From NCBI GenBank assembly GCA_003158365.1, contig PMIW01000084.1, positions 1-24,996 on the forward strand: a stretch of 24,996 nucleotides of DNA. The letters run 5' to 3'. The DNA is from Ignavibacteriota bacterium. GTDB lineage: Bacteria; Bacteroidota; Ignavibacteria; Tepidaquicellales; Tepidaquicellaceae. The position numbers and the translations under genes were made by a program. The first letter of the stretch is position 1. The number at the start of each line of letters is the position of its first letter. Of this stretch, positions 15,859 through 22,794 are shown piece by piece. Below the pieces are notes generated by a model. That model worked only from the letters and a program-made list of their open reading frames with translations. It searched no databases and was not told the DNA's origin.

Positions 15859-16845
15859 TTATACATTTACTAATTTCATCGCTTCAACAGGATACCTTGT
15901 TCCCGAGAAAGCTCCCTTAGGAAATGCTTCATCGATTTCTTTTAATTCCGAATCGTTTAATTTTATTTTTAATGCTGCTGCATTTTCTTCAAGATATTTT
16001 ATTCTCTTAGTGCCGGGAATCGGGATAATATCACTGCCCTGAACCAGAACCCATGCAAGTGCTATCTGGCCTGCTGTGCAGGATTTTTTCCCGGCAATTT
16101 CTTCAATCTTTTTTACCAGCTCCAAATTCTTTACAAAATTCTCTCCCTGAAACCTCGGTGAATATCTCCTGAAATCATTCATTTCAAAGTCCTCGAATTT
16201 TTTTATTTGACCCGTTAGAAATCCCCTGCCGAGTGGACTATAAGCAACAAATCCTATCCCGAGTTCCCTTACTGTTTTTAAAATTTCATCTTCAGGGTCC
16301 CTTGTCCATAACGAATATTCAGATTGCAAAGCGGTGATTTGATGAATTTTATTTGCCCGCTTAATTGTATTTGCGCCCGCTTCGGATAATCCGATAAAAC
16401 GAACCTTCCCGGTTTTAACTAAATCCGACATTGCACCTACCGTATCTTCAATTGGAACATTTACATCCACCCTGTGCTGATAATATAAATCTATATGGTC
16501 AATACCGAGTCTTTTCAGAGATGCGTCGCAGGCGGATTTTACATACTCAGGCCTTCCGTTGATATTCCTTTTCATCGGGTCATCGGTTCTCTGTATTCCG
16601 AATTTCGTAGCTAAAATTACTTTATCTCTTTTTCCTTTCAGAAATTTTCCGACAAGCTCTTCATTCTTAAACGGACCGTACATATCGGCTGTGTCGAGAA
16701 AATTTATTCCGAGCTCCAGTGCTCTCTGCAATGTAGCAAGGTTTTCTTTTTCATCGGACACCCCGTAAAATTCAGACATTCCCATGCATCCTAGTCCTAT
16801 TGCCGAAACTTCCGGCCCCGATTTTCCTATTTTTCTTTTTTCCAT
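15859..16845 (-). CDS. Aldo/keto reductase
   Basis: This is a 328-residue aldo/keto reductase (TIM barrel, NADPH-dependent reduction of aldehydes or ketones in the cytosol). The catalytic tetrad is complete: D51 and Y56 in LDTADMYG, K81 in ATKFG and H124 in YYQHRVD. The N-terminus MEKRKIGKSGPEVSAIGLGCMGMS and the end IPIPGTKRIKYLEENAAAL are those of the AKR13-like subfamily with the cofactor-binding PGT(K/R) motif. Length is normal. It converges on the histidine kinase gene with only 14 bases between, and its start faces the small cationic protein gene. The physiological substrate cannot be read from the sequence. Confidence 0.94.
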   Translation of the reverse strand: MEKRKIGKSGPEVSAIGLGCMGMSEFYGVSDEKENLATLQRALELGINFLDTADMYGPFKNEELVGKFLKGKRDKVILATKFGIQRTDDPMKRNINGRPEYVKSACDASLKRLGIDHIDLYYQHRVDVNVPIEDTVGAMSDLVKTGKVRFIGLSEAGANTIKRANKIHQITALQSEYSLWTRDPEDEILKTVRELGIGFVAYSPLGRGFLTGQIKKFEDFEMNDFRRYSPRFQGENFVKNLELVKKIEEIAGKKSCTAGQIALAWVLVQGSDIIPIPGTKRIKYLEENAAALKIKLNDSELKEIDEAFPKGAFSGTRYPVEAMKLVNV

Positions 16846-16913
16846 ATTTAAAATATTTTATTTATATTATTTTTTAATTAAACAAAATTTATATTATTGT
16901 TGTCTAATAATAA

Positions 16914-17174
16914 ATGAAGAAATTTAATAAAAATATTATGAAGAATCTAAAAATGTTATTACTGATTACTATAGCCGTAATCTTTTTTGCAAGTGCTGAG
17001 AGCTTTGCTTATCCAAGGCACAGAATTCACAGATATTACAGGCACAGACCTGTTTATACAAGCATTATAGTCAGACCTGTACACCATAGGATTGTTAAGA
17101 AATATTATGTTGTAAAAAGACCAAATATATACCACAGGCATCACAGAAAAGTGGTCAGAAGAGTTATTTATTAA
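16914..17174 (+). CDS. Small secreted His/Arg/Tyr-rich protein
   Basis: I do not recognise this protein. It has 86 residues: a basic N-terminus, a hydrophobic segment (LLLITIAVIFFASA, about 15-28) and a predicted cleavage near 28-32. The mature part of about 55 residues has 12 Arg, 4 Lys, 8 His and 8 Tyr and no acidic residue, with HRxHR-type clusters (RHRIHRYYRHR, YHRHHRK). The start may instead be M9 (MKNLKMLLLI), which gives a more usual signal peptide. The signal peptide and strongly biased composition argue for a real gene; an opposing frame covers the same stretch but has no features. It might bind metal, nucleic acid or cell-surface polyanions; this is guesswork. A weak hairpin at 17211-17232 may end it. 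Confidence 0.65.
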   Translation: MKKFNKNIMKNLKMLLLITIAVIFFASAESFAYPRHRIHRYYRHRPVYTSIIVRPVHHRIVKKYYVVKRPNIYHRHHRKVVRRVIY

Positions 17175-17210
17175 AAATAAGAATTTTTATCAGAGTTTAT
17201 TGTCACATTG

Positions 17211-17239
17211 AGTCTCTTATTTCCGAGAGACTTTATTTG
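17211..17239 (+). terminator. Weak terminator-like hairpin after the cationic protein gene
   Basis: AGTCTCT (17211-17217) pairs with AGAGACT (17226-17232) across TATTTCCG, followed by TTTATTT. The stem is short and the T-tract interrupted, so termination is only possible. It lies 36 bases after the stop of the small gene. Confidence 0.35.
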
Positions 17240-17298
17240 TAAATTATCACTTCTGCCAGAAATATTATCAATAATCCTGAAAAACCCTACTTTCCAGG

Positions 17299-17315
17299 TG
17301 TATAAAAATTATACA
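17299..17315. promoter_or_regulatory. Inverted repeat upstream of the metallophosphoesterase gene
   Basis: TGTATAA (17299-17305) and TTATACA (17309-17315) form a perfect seven-base inverted repeat around AAA, about 125 bases before the ATG at 17440, followed by six T. The A/T-only character makes a terminator unlikely; an operator is possible. Confidence 0.3.
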
Positions 17316-17439
17316 TTTTTTAACAAATCACAAAATCTATTTTTAATTTCAATAAAATAACTTATATTTTACACTAATAATTTAACCATAGGCAGTCAAT
17401 ATTAAACTTAAAACAAAATTTAAAATAAAATACAGGGAA

Positions 17440-18831
17440 ATGAAGAAATTAATTTTTACAATAGTTTTAATAATTATTTGCAGCCCGTTGTCCTTCTCTG
17501 CAATTTCTATGTCACCCTATTTGCAGGCGGTTACAACCAATTCCATATACGTATGCGTGGAATGCAGTACTGCAGATACAGTTACGGTTAACTACGGAAC
17601 AACAACCGGTTTCGGCCTGAGCGCCAAAACCACAATTATAAACCCGACCGGTGGCAGCACTTACGTGCATAAAATAAAACTGATAAATCTTACTGCCAAT
17701 ACTTTATATTATTATCAGGCTGTGCAGGGTGCCTCATCCTCGGCAACGGGCAATTTTCGTTCGGCTGTTCTGCCGGGAACTAGTTTCAGGTTTCTTGCAT
17801 TCGGAGATTGCAGAACCAATACAACTCCTCACGGACAAATTTCCGCAAATATGCTTGCGGCAAACGGGCTTTTCTCGGTATATTACGGTGACTATTGCAT
17901 TGATGACAATTATTCGAGCTGGAAAAGCGAATTTTTTATTCCCGATGAACTCGCTTTGGATGCAAAGGTTCCGTTTATGTCTGTTCCCGGTAACCACGAA
18001 GCCTGGGGAGCGAATAATAAAGCTTGGGTCTATAATCCACAAACTAATTCAGGAACGCAGGATTATTATTCCTTTGATTACGGCGACATCCATTTTGTAA
18101 TGATAAATAATTATGTAGATTACTCTGTTGGCGGTGCACAATATAATTTTGTAATGAATGACCTTACTAACACAACCAGACGCTGGAAGATAGTCGTCTT
18201 TCACGAACCGGCTTATTCTTACGGTGGTCACGGCTCTAACACAACTATGCAGACCTGGGGTACAAATATATTTATTCAGAAAGGTGTTGATATGGTATTT
18301 AACGGCCATAACCATTTCTATCAGCATTGCCTTGCAAACGGGCTTCACAATTTTGTTATCGGCGGAGGCGGTGCTCCGCTATATGTGCCTACGACAGGGA
18401 CATATAATGTGAAATTTGCGCAATCATATTGCTACGGAGTTTTAGATGAAACACCAAATTCTCTTAAACTTTCCGTTTTCAGTAATACAAACGCATTATT
18501 AGATACTATATCTTTTTTTAAATCTCCTCTGGGTGTGACTTCCAATAACGAATCAACCGTTAACTCTTTTAAGTTGCATCAGAATTATCCTAATCCGTTC
18601 AACCCCCTGACCAAAATCAAATTTGATGTTCCGAGCGGAAACAATACAAATGTTACACTCGTTGTTTCGGATATTTCGGGAAAAACAATTGCTACGCTTG
18701 TAAATGAAAGACTGAATAGCGGAACGTATGAAGTTACTTTTGACGGAAGCAAATTATCCAGCGGGATTTATTTTTATAAGCTTCAGACTAACAACTTTAC
18801 TGATGTAAAAAAGCTGATGCTGGTTAAATAA
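17440..18831 (+). CDS. Secreted metallophosphoesterase with T9SS sorting domain
   Basis: The protein has a signal peptide (MKKLIFTIVLIIICSPLSFSA), then a purple-acid-phosphatase-like N-terminal fibronectin-type domain (about 22-108), a calcineurin-like metallophosphoesterase domain (about 115-345) and a T9SS sorting domain (374-463: QNYPNPFNPLTKI, SSGIYFYKL, KKLMLVK). Dimetal site motifs are present in order: FGDCR (D123), GDYCIDD (D151), GNHE (N185-H186), FHEP (H255) and GHNH (H290, H292). The architecture fits an extracellular phosphatase or phosphodiesterase carried to the surface by T9SS, plausibly for phosphate scavenging. The exact substrate is unknown. A strong terminator follows immediately, so the gene is a separate transcription unit. 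Confidence 0.93.
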   Translation: MKKLIFTIVLIIICSPLSFSAISMSPYLQAVTTNSIYVCVECSTADTVTVNYGTTTGFGLSAKTTIINPTGGSTYVHKIKLINLTANTLYYYQAVQGASSSATGNFRSAVLPGTSFRFLAFGDCRTNTTPHGQISANMLAANGLFSVYYGDYCIDDNYSSWKSEFFIPDELALDAKVPFMSVPGNHEAWGANNKAWVYNPQTNSGTQDYYSFDYGDIHFVMINNYVDYSVGGAQYNFVMNDLTNTTRRWKIVVFHEPAYSYGGHGSNTTMQTWGTNIFIQKGVDMVFNGHNHFYQHCLANGLHNFVIGGGGAPLYVPTTGTYNVKFAQSYCYGVLDETPNSLKLSVFSNTNALLDTISFFKSPLGVTSNNESTVNSFKLHQNYPNPFNPLTKIKFDVPSGNNTNVTLVVSDISGKTIATLVNERLNSGTYEVTFDGSKLSSGIYFYKLQTNNFTDVKKLMLVK

Positions 18832-18844
18832 AATTTTTCTTTAT

Positions 18845-18875
18845 GGTAAAGCCGGTTCCCGGTTTTACCTTTTTT
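18845..18875 (+). terminator. Strong intrinsic terminator
   Basis: GGTAAAGCCGG (18845-18855) pairs with CCGGTTTTACC (18859-18869), with one G-U pair and a three-base loop, followed by six T. It ends the metallophosphoesterase gene and separates it from the gene starting at 18889. Confidence 0.88.
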
Positions 18876-18888
18876 AGCCTATATTAAT

Positions 18889-19533
18889 ATGACAAAATAT
18901 TTTTTCTATCTTGCTCTATCAATCATATGCATTTCAACAGGATTTAAAACTCAACAGGACAAATCCGTTATAACTGGTTTAGTTTCCGGTTATTCAGGTA
19001 TAGATACAATAAAAGACGAACAAAATGCAATTCCCCCGGTTGAATATTTCCTGAAAAACGGAAAGTCATTTGTAATACTGCAGTCTCCCGAAAGCGAATA
19101 TCTGGTTGACGTACATGTTTTTGGAAAAGGTTTTCCGAATTCGAAGGATTCGATTTTTTTTGATGAAATCGAGATTATAGATACGGTATTAATAGCAGAT
19201 ATTAATAACGACGGTTTCGAGGAATTGTATATCTTCACAAGAGGTTTTTTCCCGGGAGCTTATGACCACGTCTTCGGTGTAACCTCGGATGAAGATAAAT
19301 CATATAGGGAAATTAATTTTTACGATTTGAAACCTGCTGACGTGACTGATGGAGCTGTTTTTAACGGATATCAGGGACAGGATGTATACACTCTGGAAAA
19401 CAACTCAATCAAAAGGACTTTCCCCGTTTATGATGCGGGGGATTTTTATAATCATCCTTCACGCGGGTACAGGTCACTATATTATACTTTAGAAAAAATC
19501 GATTCAGGTTTTTATTTCAAATTGAAAAACTAA
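18889..19533 (+). CDS. Exported protein, possibly PliI-like
   Basis: The 214-residue protein has a signal peptide (MTKYFFYLALSIICISTG) and one distinctive motif, VLIADINNDGFEELYIFTR (100-118), a DxNxDGxxEL metal-loop-like element followed by a beta strand, with FPGAYDHVFGV after it. This order (NGKSFVILQSPES, a strand VDVHVFG, then ADxNxDGxxEL and a G-x-Y turn) resembles the periplasmic inhibitors of i-type lysozyme (PliI) and related single-domain beta proteins, where the turn is usually SGSGxY. The resemblance is from memory of the pattern, not an alignment, and the classical SGSGxY is not intact. It starts 14 bases after a terminator, so its promoter would overlap the previous gene's end or terminator. 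Function is uncertain. Confidence 0.75.
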   Translation: MTKYFFYLALSIICISTGFKTQQDKSVITGLVSGYSGIDTIKDEQNAIPPVEYFLKNGKSFVILQSPESEYLVDVHVFGKGFPNSKDSIFFDEIEIIDTVLIADINNDGFEELYIFTRGFFPGAYDHVFGVTSDEDKSYREINFYDLKPADVTDGAVFNGYQGQDVYTLENNSIKRTFPVYDAGDFYNHPSRGYRSLYYTLEKIDSGFYFKLKN

Positions 19534-19634
19534 ATCACTTAATATTAAAGTAAAAACGATTTATATCTTTGTACTGAAGATTTTGCGATTTAATTTTTAT
19601 TGATAAATATTATTCTCTAATATAAAAATTTAAT

Positions 19635-21131
19635 TTATAACCTGCCGCCGAAACTGAATATTAGCTGCCCGACCGTTGAACCTCCTAGTCTTACTCCCCA
19701 CTCTACTTTTGCATTCATTCCAAATGGAAGAATTGCATTTAATCCTATTCCTGTGCCGTTTAAAAATTTCATATTCTGAAATCCGTCTCCGTTATTCCAT
19801 ACAGTTCCTATATCATAAAATGTTGTTAAATATAATCCGTATTTATAAGAATAGTTCTTCAGATACTTTATTTTCTTTATAAGAGGAATCTGACTTCCTT
19901 CTAAAAAATTCGGTGATATAATGGGAAATTTTATTTCATTATTAATCACAAAAGAATTGTCTCCTTCAAACCCGAACCAGTACCACCCTCTTATAATATC
20001 TCCGCCATACCCAATGAATTTATGATTGTAATATGGTATGTTCGGTCCGAACGCAATGCTTGTATTTAATTTGGTATTAAGAATTACGGAATAATCCTTT
20101 TTTATTTCTGCGGGAATATAGATGCCCTGCAAAATATTCATTCTGCCAAAATCCACGATACTGTTTATAAGTCCGAAATGCTGATAATCAAGGTGTGCCT
20201 GATATCCTTTCGTGGTAAATTCCCTGTTATTTCTAGAATCATAGTTTATTCCAAACTCTGTCAGCATGTATCTGTCAGTTCCATCCGGTGAAATCGTTCT
20301 TCCCGGTGCATAACTTGTTACCTGCGTAAATACATAACCGATATTGGTATAAGCGGAAAAATTTCTCGTGAAATATTTTCCAAGTGTCCATTTAAGAGAA
20401 TAATCATAGTAGTCAAAATTACTGTCATTAAAACTTCTGTTATTGTATGTCGTTGTGCCGTTAACCCTTCCGAGTGCAAGCTGGCTCCTGTTTCTGTCTT
20501 TCGAGTATCCGCCGCCCAAAGTGGAAAACAGATGTAAATTTTCTCCAATCCAGGGAATTGTATATGAAGCGTGTATAAAAGGGTTATATCCGACACCAAA
20601 ATTCAGCATGACATTTTCATTCCGTCCCCTGAAGTTCTGCCACCTGACACTTGCTCCTACCCATATTTTTCTCAAATCCCCGTCAACTACCCCGGCAGAG
20701 GGCATGGGATAAATATACCATTTCTCTTTTACATTTACCTTCAATTGAACCTGATTTTCAGTTTTTAGCAGAGGTTCAATTTCGGTTCTTTCAAATATCC
20801 CGAGATTGTTTATTCTATCCCTGTCTTCACTGCATTGTACCGATGTAAATATCTTGCCTTTTGATAGCTGCATTTCCCTTAATATAATATCGTCACTTGT
20901 AATATTGTTGCCCAAAATGACTACATCCGATACAATAAGTTTTAAAGTGTCCAGATATGTATAATCTTTTTTATGAAATTTAGTACTGTCATTTTTGAAA
21001 AACTTGCTAAGCTGTGGATATGCTGAATCCGGCAGGTAATAAAAACTCACTAAAAATAATATTAGATAGAACTTAAAGTGAGTTTCGCTTGCAAACAGAG
21101 AACCATATGATTGTTTTATACTTTGTTTCAT
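19635..21131 (-). CDS. Omp85/BamA-family outer-membrane protein
   Basis: The 498-residue protein has a signal segment that begins only near residue 19 (FKFYLILFLVSFYYLPDSAYPQ) after a long polar start; no other ATG is available nearby. One POTRA domain (about 66-138) is visible, with LILREMQLSKGKIF-like spacing and a NNLGIFERTEI turn. The rest is a beta barrel of the bacterial surface antigen (D15) family, with IRGW (380-383), which corresponds to the conserved (V/I)RG(F/Y) tip of loop 6, and a last strand ending LIFSFGGRL. With one POTRA it is shorter than BamA (five) and could be a TamA-like or secretion-accessory member. It would insert or translocate proteins at the outer membrane. It is a single gene convergent with the PliI-like gene, with no clear terminator in the 101 bases between. 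Confidence 0.9.
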   Translation of the reverse strand: MKQSIKQSYGSLFASETHFKFYLILFLVSFYYLPDSAYPQLSKFFKNDSTKFHKKDYTYLDTLKLIVSDVVILGNNITSDDIILREMQLSKGKIFTSVQCSEDRDRINNLGIFERTEIEPLLKTENQVQLKVNVKEKWYIYPMPSAGVVDGDLRKIWVGASVRWQNFRGRNENVMLNFGVGYNPFIHASYTIPWIGENLHLFSTLGGGYSKDRNRSQLALGRVNGTTTYNNRSFNDSNFDYYDYSLKWTLGKYFTRNFSAYTNIGYVFTQVTSYAPGRTISPDGTDRYMLTEFGINYDSRNNREFTTKGYQAHLDYQHFGLINSIVDFGRMNILQGIYIPAEIKKDYSVILNTKLNTSIAFGPNIPYYNHKFIGYGGDIIRGWYWFGFEGDNSFVINNEIKFPIISPNFLEGSQIPLIKKIKYLKNYSYKYGLYLTTFYDIGTVWNNGDGFQNMKFLNGTGIGLNAILPFGMNAKVEWGVRLGGSTVGQLIFSFGGRL

Positions 21132-21354
21132 ATTGTTTGGATTATTATTTCATATTTCTTAAAACACTTTTAATAATTATCCCTTTAAAACCTTTTATGT
21201 ATAAAATGTCTATAAGTTCTCTTTTTATTATTAATAAAACCTTATTAATGCTAAAATAATTTCATTTATTAAAATTAATTGATTGAATATGTAATAAATA
21301 AGATTTATGTTATAAATTATTAATTTAAATATAGAATTAGTATTAATATAGTTG

Positions 21355-21915
21355 ATGGATGAACTTGAACTTATACATGAAATAAAGAACGGTAACAAAA
21401 ATGCATTTAGAGATTTTGTCGATGCGCATAAAAAATTTGTACTGAATATATGCTATAAATTTGTCGGAAATATAGACGATGCAAATGACATTGCCCAGGA
21501 AGTCTTCTTGGAAGTATACAGGACATTCGGAAAATTCCGCGGTGATTCGAAAATATCGACATGGCTTTACAGAATTTCCACAAACAGGTCATTGAATTTT
21601 TTAAGGAATAACAGAAAATATTCATCATCCGAGAGTTATTCAAATGAACCCGGATATATTGAAAATATCATGTCAGACTCAGACTCCAATCCTGAACAAA
21701 ACTCCTTGAACAAAGAGAAAGCAGATATATTGGAAAAAGCCATTAATTCACTTCCGGAAAAACAAAAAGTGACCTTTATATTAAATAAGAAAGAAGATTT
21801 ATCTTCGTCTGAAATCAGCCAAATTCTCGGATTATCCGTAAAAGCTGTCGAATCTTTAATTATAAGAGCCAAAAAAAACCTGCAAAAGCTGCTTATAAAC
21901 TACTACAAACAATAA
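21355..21915 (+). CDS. ECF sigma factor
   Basis: This is an extracytoplasmic-function RNA polymerase sigma factor of 186 residues. Region 2 (about 22-90) has DDANDIAQEVFLEVYRTFGKFRGDSKISTWLYRISTNRSLNFLR, including the DxAQEVFL core and the WLYRI promoter-melting helix. Region 4 (about 127-180) has LPEKQKVTFIL and the helix-turn-helix LSSSEISQILGLSVKAVESLI. I took the ATG at 21355 over the adjacent TTG at 21352. The anti-sigma gene starts 71 bases downstream on the same strand and is followed closely by two envelope genes. The sigma factor probably drives this operon itself, as is usual for the class. The 220 bases upstream are extremely AT-rich and show no gene. Confidence 0.94.
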   Translation: MDELELIHEIKNGNKNAFRDFVDAHKKFVLNICYKFVGNIDDANDIAQEVFLEVYRTFGKFRGDSKISTWLYRISTNRSLNFLRNNRKYSSSESYSNEPGYIENIMSDSDSNPEQNSLNKEKADILEKAINSLPEKQKVTFILNKKEDLSSSEISQILGLSVKAVESLIIRAKKNLQKLLINYYKQ

Positions 21916-21986
21916 AATTAAAGGATTTTTTTGAAATCGAAGGTTTTTCAAATTCTTCGTGTCTAATATATAAAATAAATAATAAG

Positions 21987-22418
21987 ATGAATTGTAAAGA
22001 ATTTCATAAATCAATTTTCAGTTACCTTGAAAAAGAACTTCCACAGGAAAAAGAAACGGAATTTAAGGAACACATTTCTGAATGTAAGGAGTGTGCAAGA
22101 TTATTTTCTGATATTAAAGAATCTTATATGACATTAAACATTGAGAATGAAATTGAACCTAAAGCTTTTTTTACAGAAAGTGTAATGAATAGAATTGAAG
22201 CTGAAAGTGAAAAGGTGAAAGACAGTATTTTTGATATTACATTCGATATTGCTATATCAAAATTCTTCAGAAAGTTCGCATACACTGGAATAGCTTTCAT
22301 AATAGCCCTGTTTATTCTTTTATATACAACCGACAATTTATTTTTATTCAATAATTTAGCTGAGGATGATGATTTTTCGACTGATAACGTTTCTTCTGTA
22401 TTTTTCGATAATTTTTAA
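21987..22418 (+). CDS. Zinc-finger anti-sigma factor, single-pass
   Basis: The 143-residue protein has the ZAS (zf-HC2) motif: C3, then H29-x3-C33-x2-C36 (HISECKEC), which binds the sigma factor in the cytosol. A single membrane span follows at about 98-115 (FAYTGIAFIIALFILLYT), leaving only about 28 periplasmic residues, rich in Asp/Glu (AEDDDFSTDN). Such a short tail cannot hold a classical sensor domain, so the signal is likely to be received by a partner, plausibly the next gene product. It lies between the sigma factor (71 bases before) and the Spy-like gene (10 bases after). It most likely sequesters the sigma factor encoded just upstream. Confidence 0.9.
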   Translation: MNCKEFHKSIFSYLEKELPQEKETEFKEHISECKECARLFSDIKESYMTLNIENEIEPKAFFTESVMNRIEAESEKVKDSIFDITFDIAISKFFRKFAYTGIAFIIALFILLYTTDNLFLFNNLAEDDDFSTDNVSSVFFDNF

Positions 22419-22428
22419 ATAAAACAAA

Positions 22429-22791
22429 ATGAAAAAGAAATATATCGTAATGCTGGTTTGCACATTGATAATTGGAATTGTTATTGGAATATTATCATCG
22501 GGTTTGTTTTTTAATAAGAAAAGTAACCGCTTAATAGTAGCACCAACTAAAGATTTTTTTAAGCAGAAAGCAGTTCATTTAATAAAACCTGATGATAAAC
22601 AACTTATGCAAATTGAAAGCTCTGTCAATAAATTTTCAGAAAAGATGTATCTTCTCGAAAAGGAAAACAACAGCAAAATTTACAATAATATAGATTCTCT
22701 TTATATTGAGATAAAACCCGCTCTGACACAGGAGCAAAAAGACAAGTTCGAAAAAAGACTAAATCATATTAATTCAGAAATTTCAAAATAA
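22429..22791 (+). CDS. Membrane-anchored Spy/CnrX-like periplasmic protein
   Basis: The 120-residue protein has a membrane anchor (about 6-27, VMLVCTLIIGIVIGILSSGLFF) and a helical, charged periplasmic part. ALTQEQKDKFEKRL (98-111) is the hallmark final helix of Spy/CpxP/CnrX-type proteins (LTPEQ...F). The anchor has no cleavage site, as in CnrX, the nickel/cobalt sensor that controls its anti-sigma partner. Candidate metal ligands are scarce (H50, H113, M60, M73), so metal sensing is unproven; an envelope-stress chaperone is the alternative. It sits between the anti-sigma factor and the TonB-receptor-like gene, three bases before the latter's start. Family assignment is from the helix motif and context. 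Confidence 0.75.
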   Translation: MKKKYIVMLVCTLIIGIVIGILSSGLFFNKKSNRLIVAPTKDFFKQKAVHLIKPDDKQLMQIESSVNKFSEKMYLLEKENNSKIYNNIDSLYIEIKPALTQEQKDKFEKRLNHINSEISK

Positions 22792-22794
22792 GGT

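Noticed and set aside
21193..21206. TTTTAT-GT-ATAAAA palindrome upstream of the sigma factor
   Set aside because: It is A/T-only in a region of roughly 80% AT and no longer than chance would give, so I do not call it an operator.
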